40,259 nt of DNA from Akkermansia sp. (GTDB lineage Bacteria > Verrucomicrobiota > Verrucomicrobiia > Verrucomicrobiales > Akkermansiaceae), in contig JAFQGD010000003.1 in the NCBI GenBank assembly GCA_017398355.1, positions 1 through 40,259 on the forward strand, read 5' to 3'. Below, piece by piece: positions 26,527 to 34,272 of this stretch; position 1 is the stretch's first letter, and every line of letters begins with the position of its first letter. Under the pieces are notes generated by a model. The model made no database searches and was not told the DNA's origin. It saw nothing but the letters and a program-made list of their open reading frames with translations. Both the position numbers and the translations under genes were made by a program.

Positions 26527-27267
26527 ATGAAAAGCTTTCGTAGGAAAATCAGCAAAGGGTTTACTCTGGTGGAATTGTTGGTCGTGGTTGCTATCATTGG
26601 CATTATGATGACGATGGCAGCAAGTGTGCTGCGCGATGCCGGTAAGGGTAGGGGGATTGAATCCGGGGTGGATATGTTGGAATCGATGGTGCGTGAGGCT
26701 AGAGCCACCGCTCAAGGTAATGACACATACACCCGATTGATTATTGCTTGTGATCCCAAGGATACGAGTAAGGATTCCCGCCATTTGCGTTATATGACGG
26801 TGCAGATGTTCCGCAAGGATGAAAACTACAGCGGGAACTATGACGGGACCTCCATTTCCCAAACCGGCCGTTGGGTTTCCACCTCCTCCGGCACGATGCT
26901 CCCCCCGGGTGTCTTCTTTAGCCCTACATACAGCAAGGCTCTCGGCTGGGCTGAAGGTGCCCCCGGTGATATGATTGGTCAGGAAGTGACTCGCCTCTCC
27001 GGCAAGGGGCAGACGCGTATTTACTACATTGAGTTTGATGAAAAAGGCCGTTTTGTTGCGCCTATGGCAGACCCGTTGAATCCGACTCGCCCGCAGCGTT
27101 TAGTCATTTTGAATGCTCGCATTGGTAGTGGTCGCAATGCGAAAGATGGCATCGTCCCCTTGTCGGTGGACTCAATGCGCCGCCCCGTTGGAGCCAAGGG
27201 AATTGTGGTGTGGCCCAATGGCGATACCAGTTTGTTGCGTACGGATGAACAAGTTTTTGAAAAATAA
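26527..27267 (+). CDS. Pseudopilin with type IV prepilin N-terminus (GspH-like; Verru_Chthon cassette D-like)
   Basis: A 246-residue protein starting with a short basic leader and the prepilin peptidase site KG/FTLVE, followed by a hydrophobic helix (LLVVVAIIGIMMTMAASVL). Such proteins are cleaved and N-methylated by PilD and pack into a pseudopilus or type IV-like fibre. The globular part (about 40-246) has no recognised domain beyond pseudopilin-like features. It is first of three pseudopilin genes in a row. Verrucomicrobiota carry cassettes of such proteins described as Verru_Chthon cassettes A to D; this one most resembles the D member in length and order, an assignment made from memory. 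The start is uncertain: GTG 26491, ATG 26515 and ATG 26527 are in frame, and the last gives the usual leader length. Confidence 0.78.
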   Translation: MKSFRRKISKGFTLVELLVVVAIIGIMMTMAASVLRDAGKGRGIESGVDMLESMVREARATAQGNDTYTRLIIACDPKDTSKDSRHLRYMTVQMFRKDENYSGNYDGTSISQTGRWVSTSSGTMLPPGVFFSPTYSKALGWAEGAPGDMIGQEVTRLSGKGQTRIYYIEFDEKGRFVAPMADPLNPTRPQRLVILNARIGSGRNAKDGIVPLSVDSMRRPVGAKGIVVWPNGDTSLLRTDEQVFEK

Positions 27268-27286
27268 TATAGACTCTTAACTGTTT

Positions 27287-28033
27287 ATGAAGAAGAATCT
27301 GATGAAAGGACGCCTTGGTGGTTTCACTCTCATGGAAACTCTGCTGGCGGTGGCGCTGGTTGGGTTGTTGGTATCCATATTCCTGACTGTTTTTGTCCCT
27401 GCTCGCGGTATGGTGCAGCAGGCTCTTACCAAGCAGGAATCAGAGCGTATTACCGGTATTCTTCGGGCTGAATTGGCTACCCTGCATGCCCATGAGCAAG
27501 CGGAGGCCGGTGCAAAGCGCTCTTCGGCCAATAAGTACTTGTCCACATTTGATAAAGGCTTCTATTGGCTGCTTAAAAGTAAGCGCCCTAGTACCTCTAT
27601 CGTCATCTTCTCCTACCGTGCAGATACAGCCAAATCACCGCGCCAGGATGGCTCATATCCGTCTGTCCCGCCCACCCGAGCCGTGCCCGGCAAAAATAGC
27701 CAACTCGTGACAGTAGCTTGCCCCATGAACGACCCCATCCACAAGAATGATATCAAGGATGCGGTAGGCCCCGTCTTTGTCGTCAAGATGACACAGCTGC
27801 TGCCCTCTAATAACGGCGAATATTCCCTTGTAGGGACTCCCGGCACGATCAAAGGTGCTTCGTCTCCGGAAAACTATTTCTCTACAAAGGAGAATGATAC
27901 ATGGGGGGGAGCAATCTTTTATCGGGCTGATTTTTACTTGATGTCTCCGCCCAACCCGGCTCGTTATCGCAATCGCTCGTGGGCTAAGATGGGGCGTCCT
28001 CTCTTCTCCTCTAATCTTTCATTCCGCCGCTGA
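27287..28033 (+). CDS. Pseudopilin with type IV prepilin N-terminus (Verru_Chthon cassette-like)
   Basis: A 248-residue protein with leader MKKNLMKGRLG, processing site GG/FTLME and a hydrophobic helix (TLLAVALVGLLVSIFLTVFV). The Glu at position 5 of the mature protein, needed for subunit assembly, is present. The rest is a globular domain of unknown structure. It starts 19 nt after the previous pseudopilin stop and ends 24 nt before the next, without Shine-Dalgarno sequences. No secretin, ATPase or prepilin peptidase gene is in the window, so the assembly machinery must be encoded elsewhere. Confidence 0.75.
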   Translation: MKKNLMKGRLGGFTLMETLLAVALVGLLVSIFLTVFVPARGMVQQALTKQESERITGILRAELATLHAHEQAEAGAKRSSANKYLSTFDKGFYWLLKSKRPSTSIVIFSYRADTAKSPRQDGSYPSVPPTRAVPGKNSQLVTVACPMNDPIHKNDIKDAVGPVFVVKMTQLLPSNNGEYSLVGTPGTIKGASSPENYFSTKENDTWGGAIFYRADFYLMSPPNPARYRNRSWAKMGRPLFSSNLSFRR

Positions 28034-28057
28034 TTCATCATTTCTTCATTCTCTTAT

Positions 28058-29041
28058 ATGAAAACACGGATTTCTAAGATTCGCCATGGTTTCACACTCG
28101 TGGAACTGATTACGGCTATGGCCATCACCAGTATTTTGGTGTTGGCAATTATGCAACTGACCAATCAAGGTATTGCCTTGTGGAAAGTGGTGCAGCAAGA
28201 TGTGAGTACTTCTGCAAGTTCCCGTGTGGCACTGCAGATTATGAGCCGTGACATGGAGTCGTTCCAAATGGCCGGCGGCAGCAATAAATACCAGTGGATG
28301 TATGCTAAAATCGATTCTACTACCTCCGGTGCGCCCAAAGAACTGCCCATTCCCAAGTCTGCACAATGTGTGTTCTTTGCTTGCGCCCCCGATAGAAATC
28401 CACCAGTGAGCAGCAGCGCGTCCCTGCGTAGCAACTACCGCGATGCGCGAGCCCACAACATGGAAACCCAAGGTGATGTCAATACGATTGGCTACCGTCT
28501 GATGTATCGCGACCAGATTCTCAATCTTCCCGGTGCAGAAGGGGATGATTCTACTTTCCCGCTCTTTTCTCTTTACCGCCAAGTGATTTCTCCCCGCGTA
28601 ACATATGAGCAGTTGCTGGGGAAGGAAGATATGGAGCAGGCTTATGTGCCCTACGAGAAAGATGAAGAAAAGAATTTCCTGTGCGAAAATATCATTGAGC
28701 TGAGCATCATCTTCACCATTCAGTACCCCAAGGGGGATGCTGATGCGAAGACCGGGCGAGCTACGTATGAGACAGTGACGGTGCCCGTCATTTCTTCCCG
28801 CAAGGGGGGCTCCGGGCGTCACCTCGCTGTATATGGTGACCGCATTGAAGCTAATGGTCAAGTGTACAAGAACGCTCGTATTCAATCGGCCAATCTCTCC
28901 ATTACAGTGCTCACGGAAGAAGGCGTGGCTCTGGCGGAGCAGGTGCGTATGGGGCGTCGCCGTGCACCCAAGCCGGCAGACTTCTTCACGCGCTATACCC
29001 GCTCGTTCTCCCGCCTTGTGTCCGTGCCACAACCTCTCTGA
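28058..29041 (+). CDS. Large pseudopilin with type IV prepilin N-terminus (Verru_Chthon cassette C-like)
   Basis: A 327-residue protein with a basic leader (MKTRISKIRHG), site HG/FTLVE and helix LITAMAITSILVLAIMQL. The soluble domain is large for a minor pseudopilin, comparable to GspJ/GspK-type tip proteins. It ends in a motif with FFTRYTRSFSRLVSVP, which resembles the C-terminus I associate with Verru_Chthon cassette C proteins. It is the third and last gene of the cluster; lipoate ligase follows 31 nt later on the same strand and could be co-transcribed, since no terminator is visible. Confidence 0.75.
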   Translation: MKTRISKIRHGFTLVELITAMAITSILVLAIMQLTNQGIALWKVVQQDVSTSASSRVALQIMSRDMESFQMAGGSNKYQWMYAKIDSTTSGAPKELPIPKSAQCVFFACAPDRNPPVSSSASLRSNYRDARAHNMETQGDVNTIGYRLMYRDQILNLPGAEGDDSTFPLFSLYRQVISPRVTYEQLLGKEDMEQAYVPYEKDEEKNFLCENIIELSIIFTIQYPKGDADAKTGRATYETVTVPVISSRKGGSGRHLAVYGDRIEANGQVYKNARIQSANLSITVLTEEGVALAEQVRMGRRRAPKPADFFTRYTRSFSRLVSVPQPL

Positions 29042-29072
29042 GCGTTGAGCAATCTGGTAAAACACAACTGCT

Positions 29073-29807
29073 ATGCAGAATCCACAGCTCATAGAGGAGA
29101 CTGTTTCGCTGCAGCGCTTGCACCTGTGGTGTGATCCCATCCCCCGCAGCGGGTATGAGAACATGGCGGCAGATGAGCTGCTTTCGCGTCGTGCTGAAGC
29201 TTGGCTTCGTATATACGGGTGGGCAAAACCCGCGGTTAGTTTTGGTTATTTTGACACCTCAGCAGAAGCTCGCAGCATTTTCCCCGGCGATGATATTGAG
29301 TATATTCGCCGCTGGACGGGAGGCGGTATTGTGGACCACCGCATAGGCTACACATATACGCTGACTCTGCCTGCTGTTGAGGGGTACATGTACCCCACGA
29401 GCGCAAACTTGTACAAATGGATACACGGGGCACTTGCTGTTGCTTTAGCGGAAAGCGGGGTTGCTTGCACATTGCTGACGGCCGATGCCCCGGATGGTGG
29501 GCGTGCTTGTTGGGCAAGCCCTGTTGCCAGTGATATTGTGGATGCAACAGGTCAGAAACTGGCGGGCGCCGGGCAGCGGCGCTACAAAGGCGCTGTGCTG
29601 CATCAGGGGCTTATCCAACAATGTGAGCCTGCTGAGGGGTGGCAACAGATTTTGGCTGCTCAACTTGCTCCTGAGGTACTGGAGATTACGGGTAATGAGC
29701 CTTACCCGGGGTTTGCGGATGAATTGGCTCAGCTCTGTCGCGAAAAATACCTGACGGCAGAATGGAACGATGAGAGCCATGGCCGCCGTAAAACGGCCCA
29801 CTCATGA
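29073..29807 (+). CDS. Lipoate-protein ligase A family protein
   Basis: A 244-residue BPL/LplA-fold protein that should attach or transfer a lipoyl group (or a related acid) to a lysine of a carrier domain. The lipoyl-AMP binding motif RRWTGGGIVDH spans 79-89 and the catalytic lysine motif QKLAGAGQRR spans 161-170 (Lys162). It lacks the C-terminal accessory domain of E. coli LplA, so it may need a partner, act as an LipM/LipL-type transferase, or serve another acid. No E2 or glycine-cleavage genes are nearby. Its stop overlaps the next ATG (ATGA at 29804-29807). Confidence 0.8.
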   Translation: MQNPQLIEETVSLQRLHLWCDPIPRSGYENMAADELLSRRAEAWLRIYGWAKPAVSFGYFDTSAEARSIFPGDDIEYIRRWTGGGIVDHRIGYTYTLTLPAVEGYMYPTSANLYKWIHGALAVALAESGVACTLLTADAPDGGRACWASPVASDIVDATGQKLAGAGQRRYKGAVLHQGLIQQCEPAEGWQQILAAQLAPEVLEITGNEPYPGFADELAQLCREKYLTAEWNDESHGRRKTAHS

Positions 29808-30943
29808 GCAGCGATTCCCAACCTGGGCAGTGGCGCCAAAATGTAGCTGCCGTCATCTTGGATGCCGCAGACAACGTGCTGCTGGGCACAACTGCCGGCA
29901 AAAGCCCCTATTGGCATTTTCCACAAGGAGGTGTGGGCAAAGGGGAGAGTATGCAAGAGGCTGTCTTGCGTGAAGTATGGGAAGAAGTAGGTATTCAGCC
30001 TGCTGATTGTACCATCCTCGCATCCTACGGTGGCTTGCGCTACACTTACCGTCACAAAAATAAGAAAAGTGAGCGTTGGCTCGGCCAAGAACAAACGTAC
30101 TTCCTTATTCGCTGCCGTGGGGTTGAGCCTGTTGTAGAGCCTAAAGCGCAATCGGATGAGTTTGCGGCACTGTGTTGGGTGCCGTGGAGGCAACTGATGC
30201 TTGATATGTTCGTTCCGTTTAAGCGAGAAGCCGTCGGCCCTGCATTAGAGGCCTTTTTCCCGCATGGTTGTACAAATCTCTGTGATGTGACGCAACGCCT
30301 ATCACCTGCGCGATATGCTTATGATGCCAAACAATCCATTTCTCAGTATGCCTGTGCCGATAGGGCTTTATTCGGTGGGGGTAAGGTGGAAATGCTGGCT
30401 CAAATGGAGGATTTGACGCGACGAATCAATGCCGCACAGCGCCGTTCCTGTCAAGGACGCTTGGCTGTGCAGCTTGTGGGGTTGCCGGGCTGCGGCCTCA
30501 CAAATTGCCTGCGCCGCTTGGCACGGTGCATGGATCCTTTGTTCACGCATGCTGTTCAACCACCGCACCCGGATGCCGCCGCTTTGCCCGGTGCCGGTGA
30601 ATGCTCGCTCTTGAATGTTACCCATTACACGCCTGCCATAGAATCACCCTCGGTGGCGGAGGTAATGCTTGCACACGCTAAGCGGCAGCTTGAATACTGT
30701 GCAGAGCAGGGGGTGACCGTCATCAATATCTTCCTGCATGTCTCCCATGCAGAACATTGTGACCGCGCAGATGCCCCCCTTTCTGCCCAACAATGGCAAA
30801 CTCTCATTCACCGGGCAGATGCCGTGTTGCGAGATGCAGCTTGTGCTGCTGCCCCATGGTACATCGTACCGGCAGATTGCCGCTGGTATCGTGATTTTGT
30901 GATTGCTCGTATCGTGGCTGCAGCCTTGGAGCAAATGCCATAA
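29804..30943 (+). CDS. Nudix hydrolase (RppH-like) fused to a degenerate PPK2-like domain
   Basis: A 379-residue two-domain protein. Residues 10-155 form a Nudix domain with an intact box (residues 42-64: GGVGKGE, then REVWEEVGI) and the RppH/Ap4A-hydrolase features FPQGG and YTYRHK. It should cleave 5'-triphosphate RNA ends or dinucleoside polyphosphates. Residues about 165-379 resemble a polyphosphate kinase 2 domain: helix QMEDLTRRINAAQRR, strand and P-loop position AVQLVGLPGCGLTN (221-234), then KRQLEYCAEQGVTVINIFLH and APWYIVPAD (350-358). The usual P-loop lysine (normally GRDAAGKG) is absent, the Walker B DRSWY is replaced by LNVTHY (270-275), and the arginine-rich lid is missing. The second domain is therefore probably a non-catalytic nucleotide- or polyphosphate-sensing module. 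The PPK2 assignment rests on pattern recognition without an alignment. Confidence 0.82.
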   Translation: MSSDSQPGQWRQNVAAVILDAADNVLLGTTAGKSPYWHFPQGGVGKGESMQEAVLREVWEEVGIQPADCTILASYGGLRYTYRHKNKKSERWLGQEQTYFLIRCRGVEPVVEPKAQSDEFAALCWVPWRQLMLDMFVPFKREAVGPALEAFFPHGCTNLCDVTQRLSPARYAYDAKQSISQYACADRALFGGGKVEMLAQMEDLTRRINAAQRRSCQGRLAVQLVGLPGCGLTNCLRRLARCMDPLFTHAVQPPHPDAAALPGAGECSLLNVTHYTPAIESPSVAEVMLAHAKRQLEYCAEQGVTVINIFLHVSHAEHCDRADAPLSAQQWQTLIHRADAVLRDAACAAAPWYIVPADCRWYRDFVIARIVAAALEQMP

Positions 30944-30988
30944 ATGACCTGTTCCTGTTGCCTTTGGCGGAGATGGCGCATTCTGCAC

Positions 30989-31016
30989 TTGCATTTTGTG
31001 CAAATATGACTATAAT
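30989..31016 (+). promoter_or_regulatory. Promoter of the malic enzyme gene
   Basis: TTGCAT (30989-30994), 16-nt spacer, perfect TATAAT (31011-31016). ATG 31030 lies 13 nt downstream, a leader of about 7 nt. An ATG at 31006 lies before the -10 box and cannot be the start for this promoter. Confidence 0.75.
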
Positions 31017-31029
31017 CTCTGCGCTCACC

Positions 31030-32343
31030 ATGAAAGACGAATTAGCTCAGAACGCGCTGAATTACCACGAGACACCCCGTCCCGGCAAGCTGGAGGTACT
31101 CCCCTGCAAGTCCTGCTTCACGATAGATGACCTTACATTGGCCTATTCTCCGGGCGTGGCCGTTCCGTGCATGGAAATAGCTCAAGACCCTGATGCCTCT
31201 GCCCTCTACACCGGCCGCAATAATTTGGTCGGTGTTATCAGCAATGGCACGGCAGTTCTTGGCTTAGGTAACATAGGAGCCCATGCGGCTAAGCCTGTGA
31301 TGGAGGGTAAAGGCCTGCTTTTCAAGATATATGCTGATGTGGATGTTTTCGATATCGAGCTGGATATCAAGAAGCCTGAAACGCTCATCGAAGTCATCAA
31401 GACGATGGAGCCCACCTTTGGTGCTATCAACTTGGAGGATATTAAAGCGCCCGAATGCTTCATCGTAGAGCAACGTTTGCGTGAGGAAATGAACATCCCA
31501 GTCTTCCATGATGACCAACATGGTACAGCTGTTATTTCCGGTGCAGCATTGCTCAATGCGGCGCACCTGACAGGGCGCTTGCTTCAGGATATGAAGTGTG
31601 TGGTAAGCGGTGCCGGGGCTGCCGGTATTGCCTGCGCTAAGTTCTACATGGCACTTGGTATTCGCCGTGAGAACATATACATGTTTGACTCCAAGGGCCT
31701 GATTCATACCGGGCGTTTGGATTTGCACCCCACCAAGGCCATGTTTGCTCAGAGTGAGGATTGCACCCTCGAGGTGGCTCTCCAAGGGGCGGATATCTTC
31801 TTGGGCCTTTCCAAGAAGGGGCTCCTCAAGCCGGAGATGGTCAAGAGCATGGCACCCAACCCCATCATCTTTGCTTGCGCCAACCCCGACCCCGAAATTA
31901 CATACGAGGAAGCCAAAGCAGCACGCCCGGATTGCATCATGGGCTCGGGCCGCAGTGATTGGCCCAACCAGGTGAACAACGTGAGCTGCTTCCCCTACAT
32001 ATTCCGCGCGGCGCTTGATATGCAGGCTACGTCCATCAACGAAGCCATGAAGATAGCCGCTTCCCGTGCCTTGGCCGATTTGGCTCGCCAGCCTGTGCCG
32101 GCAGAGGTCGTGAAATCCAACGGTGGTGTGCCACTGGAGTTTGGCCGCGATTATGTGATACCCAAGCCCTTCGACCCGCGCATGATAGAGTACCTTTGCC
32201 CTGCAATTGCAGAGGCCGCCGTTATCTCCGGTGTGGCTCGCAAGCCGATGCCGGAAAAGGATGCCTACAAGGCAGCTCTCAAGGCTCGTGTGGCCAAGGT
32301 GCATGAGCGCACCCATTCGCTAGTAGATAGCTACACCAAGTAA
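31030..32343 (+). CDS. Malic enzyme (malate dehydrogenase, oxaloacetate-decarboxylating)
   Basis: A 437-residue enzyme that oxidatively decarboxylates malate to pyruvate with NAD(P)+. The malic domain contains the tyrosine/proline stretch LAYSPGVAVP, the lysine region GKGLLFKIYADVDVFDIELD and the metal ligands in NLEDI and FHDDQHGTA. The NAD-binding domain follows with GAGAAGIACAKFY and later FACANPDPEI. It is the short form, without the phosphotransacetylase-like C-terminal domain of MaeB. I chose ATG 31030 because longer in-frame starts (30958, 31006) precede the promoter's -10 box. It is a single gene, closed by a strong terminator. Confidence 0.92.
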   Translation: MKDELAQNALNYHETPRPGKLEVLPCKSCFTIDDLTLAYSPGVAVPCMEIAQDPDASALYTGRNNLVGVISNGTAVLGLGNIGAHAAKPVMEGKGLLFKIYADVDVFDIELDIKKPETLIEVIKTMEPTFGAINLEDIKAPECFIVEQRLREEMNIPVFHDDQHGTAVISGAALLNAAHLTGRLLQDMKCVVSGAGAAGIACAKFYMALGIRRENIYMFDSKGLIHTGRLDLHPTKAMFAQSEDCTLEVALQGADIFLGLSKKGLLKPEMVKSMAPNPIIFACANPDPEITYEEAKAARPDCIMGSGRSDWPNQVNNVSCFPYIFRAALDMQATSINEAMKIAASRALADLARQPVPAEVVKSNGGVPLEFGRDYVIPKPFDPRMIEYLCPAIAEAAVISGVARKPMPEKDAYKAALKARVAKVHERTHSLVDSYTK

Positions 32344-32365
32344 GCCTTTACCAGCACTTTTGCTC

Positions 32366-32415
32366 AGCAATTCCCCGCGTCACTGGATATAGTGCGTGGG
32401 GAATTGCTTTTTTTT
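32366..32415 (+). terminator. Rho-independent terminator after malic enzyme
   Basis: AGCAATTCCCC (32366-32376) pairs with GGGGAATTGCT (32398-32408); an inner TCACT/AGTG pairing extends the stem. Eight Ts follow (32408-32415). It starts 23 nt past the stop. Confidence 0.9.
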
Positions 32416-32440
32416 GAGCCATGACCATGTGAAATACGCA

Positions 32441-32469
32441 TTGACACGCGCTCGTTTCTCTGCTACGCT
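32441..32469 (+). promoter_or_regulatory. Promoter of the thioredoxin-fold gene pair
   Basis: Perfect TTGACA (32441-32446), 17-nt spacer, TACGCT (32464-32469). ATG 32476 begins 6 nt later, so the predicted transcription start coincides with the start codon: a leaderless mRNA. Confidence 0.75.
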
Positions 32470-32475
32470 CGCCTC

Positions 32476-33150
32476 ATGATTTCCCGTAAACACTTGTTGT
32501 CCCTTTTTATTGCCGCCTCCTCGCTTCTTCTTGCTCCCGCATGGGCTCAGGATCTCATGCTCGATTCCGCAGAAGAAGCTACCGTAGCAGATGATGCTAC
32601 CGAGGAGGAGGATACTACAAAAACCAGCAAGAAGAAAAAGAAAGGCAAAAAGGCCAAAAAGAATGCCAAGGGGAAGGATGCGGTGCAAGAGACTGCATCC
32701 GGCGCCGTCGCTTCCGCTCTTGAAAATCTGAAAACCCTCAAAGGCAAACCCAACCTGAAGGCTGAATACTACGTCTACATGTGCTCCGCAAGTTGGTGCC
32801 GTTTTTGCTGCGAATGTATGCCCGTCGCGGTGGATGAGTACAAGAAAATGAAGCGTTCAAAGCGTGTGGAGTTCATCCTCATCAACGGAGATAAATCGGA
32901 CAAGGTAGCCAAGGACTACCTCAAGGGGTATAAAGCCAAGTTCCCCTACATCATGTTTGATGAGGTTAAAAACGCCAAGTTTGCTAATTTGCCCGGTAGC
33001 AGTGCAGCCATGGGATTCCCCGCCGCTGCCATTGTTGATAAGGATGGCAAAGTTGTAGCTAGTGCCACCGGGGCAGGGAAGGTCAAAGAGCTGCTCAATG
33101 ATTGGAAAAAGCTTACCTCCAAACGAATAGAAGAGCCGGCAGAGGAGTAA
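32476..33150 (+). CDS. Exported thioredoxin-like protein with CXXCCXC cluster
   Basis: A 224-residue exported protein. A signal peptide ends at WAQ (residue 25); a very acidic then very lysine-rich linker (about 28-68, with KTSKKKKKGKKAKK) follows. Residues 85-215 form a thioredoxin fold with WCRFC at 107-111, two further cysteines at 112 and 114, and GFPAAAIVD carrying the cis-Pro. It should act as a periplasmic thiol oxidoreductase, but the extra cysteines next to the active pair are unusual and might bind metal. The next gene, 12 nt downstream, encodes a paralogue. Its own promoter lies directly before the ATG. Confidence 0.78.
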   Translation: MISRKHLLSLFIAASSLLLAPAWAQDLMLDSAEEATVADDATEEEDTTKTSKKKKKGKKAKKNAKGKDAVQETASGAVASALENLKTLKGKPNLKAEYYVYMCSASWCRFCCECMPVAVDEYKKMKRSKRVEFILINGDKSDKVAKDYLKGYKAKFPYIMFDEVKNAKFANLPGSSAAMGFPAAAIVDKDGKVVASATGAGKVKELLNDWKKLTSKRIEEPAEE

Positions 33151-33162
33151 TCTCCGGTTTTT

Positions 33163-34110
33163 ATGCCAACTTCTCGCAAAAAATTGCGTACGGACAAGAT
33201 CCGACCCGGGGCGTCTGATTTGACTTCTGCGCCCCCGCGCGCCTTTGCCTCATCATTTCTTTTCTTCTTCATGCTGGCTGTGTTGTGTGCCGGGGGGTAT
33301 TTCTATTACGATTACCAGCAGCAGCGCACCCGCCAAGCCAAGGAAATAAGAGCCGCGCGTGCTGAAAAAGCAAACCGCTTGCGCGTGGAAAATGAGCGCA
33401 AAAAGAAAGAACTCATAGCCGCAAAGAAAAACGCAGATACTGAACGCGAAAAACAGGCTTCCCGCCATATGGATATGCAAATTGCATCATCCCAAACCGC
33501 GCATGCTGAGTCGGATGCCGAGCTGGCCGCGCGCGAAGCCAAAGAACGCGCGTCTATCTTGGCTGCAGAAGAAAGGCAACGCTTGCAGGAAATCGAAGAT
33601 AGAGCAGACTTCCTCAATCCGTACCGCCACGAGCAGCAGGCGGACGATGATTCTTTGAACCAATCCCCACCTGCTGCCAATGCGGTTGTCGCTGCATTGG
33701 AACAGTATGAGGTATTTAATGCCAAGCCCAACGCAAAATCGGATTTTTACATCTACTTGTGCTCTGCCGGCTGGTGCTCCAATTGTGCCAAAATAATGCC
33801 GATAGTGCGTGAGGCCGGCAAACAAATGAAGCGAGCCGGTAAGGTAGAGCTCATCCTCATCTCATTTGATAAAAGCTTGGCAGATGCCCGCTCCTATGCC
33901 AAGGGAAGTCAGCTCAAAAGCCCCACAGTATGGATTGAAGCTATGCGCCAAAAAGTCTTTCAGCAATTGCCGGGATTCAATGATGATGGTTTTGGCATAC
34001 CCCATCTGTTTATCGTGGATAAAAATGGCCAACTCGTGACTCGGGGCCATGGTTCCCTCATCAAAGATTGGCGTGCGTTTACATTGGAGCATCATAAACA
34101 AGACCATTGA
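33163..34110 (+). CDS. Membrane-anchored coiled-coil thioredoxin-like protein
   Basis: A 315-residue protein with a basic cytoplasmic N-terminus (1-25), one transmembrane helix (about 27-47, SSFLFFFMLAVLCAGGYFYY), a long Ala/Glu/Arg/Lys coiled coil (about 50-150) and a thioredoxin domain (about 175-310) with WCSNC at 204-208 and GIPHLFIVDKNGQ containing the cis-Pro. The fold matches the preceding gene's product (FYIYLCSAGWC versus YYVYMCSASWC, and similar stretches later), so the two arose by duplication. The coiled coil would hold the redox domain away from the inner membrane and probably oligomerise it. The partners or substrates are unknown; the secreted, soluble neighbour is a candidate. 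Confidence 0.78.
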   Translation: MPTSRKKLRTDKIRPGASDLTSAPPRAFASSFLFFFMLAVLCAGGYFYYDYQQQRTRQAKEIRAARAEKANRLRVENERKKKELIAAKKNADTEREKQASRHMDMQIASSQTAHAESDAELAAREAKERASILAAEERQRLQEIEDRADFLNPYRHEQQADDDSLNQSPPAANAVVAALEQYEVFNAKPNAKSDFYIYLCSAGWCSNCAKIMPIVREAGKQMKRAGKVELILISFDKSLADARSYAKGSQLKSPTVWIEAMRQKVFQQLPGFNDDGFGIPHLFIVDKNGQLVTRGHGSLIKDWRAFTLEHHKQDH

Positions 34111-34226
34111 TGGAGAGGTCTGTTGCCCCCCGTATCTCTAAAAACAATTTTGCCAATGAGAGACCGATGAGTTGCCCATGCCGGGGGCCGGTTTACCCTA
34201 TACGATGGCGCTGCTGCTGGTAAAGC

Positions 34227-34255
34227 TTGAAAAAGGACGCAAAGTGTGCTAAGCT
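34227..34255 (+). promoter_or_regulatory. Possible promoter of the trkH-trkA-HAD operon
   Basis: TTGAAA (34227-34232), 17-nt spacer, TAAGCT (34250-34255), 17 nt before ATG 34273. A TACACT at 34255-34260, 12 nt before the ATG, is a competing -10. Upstream intergenic sequence (34111-34226) shows only weak inverted repeats and no clear terminator. Confidence 0.4.
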
Positions 34256-34272
34256 ACACTCTGCCGTAGAGT

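Noticed and set aside
31264..32316. 350-codon minus-strand frame opposite malic enzyme
   Set aside because: It is antisense to a fully conserved enzyme, and its His/Gly-rich translation has no family features.
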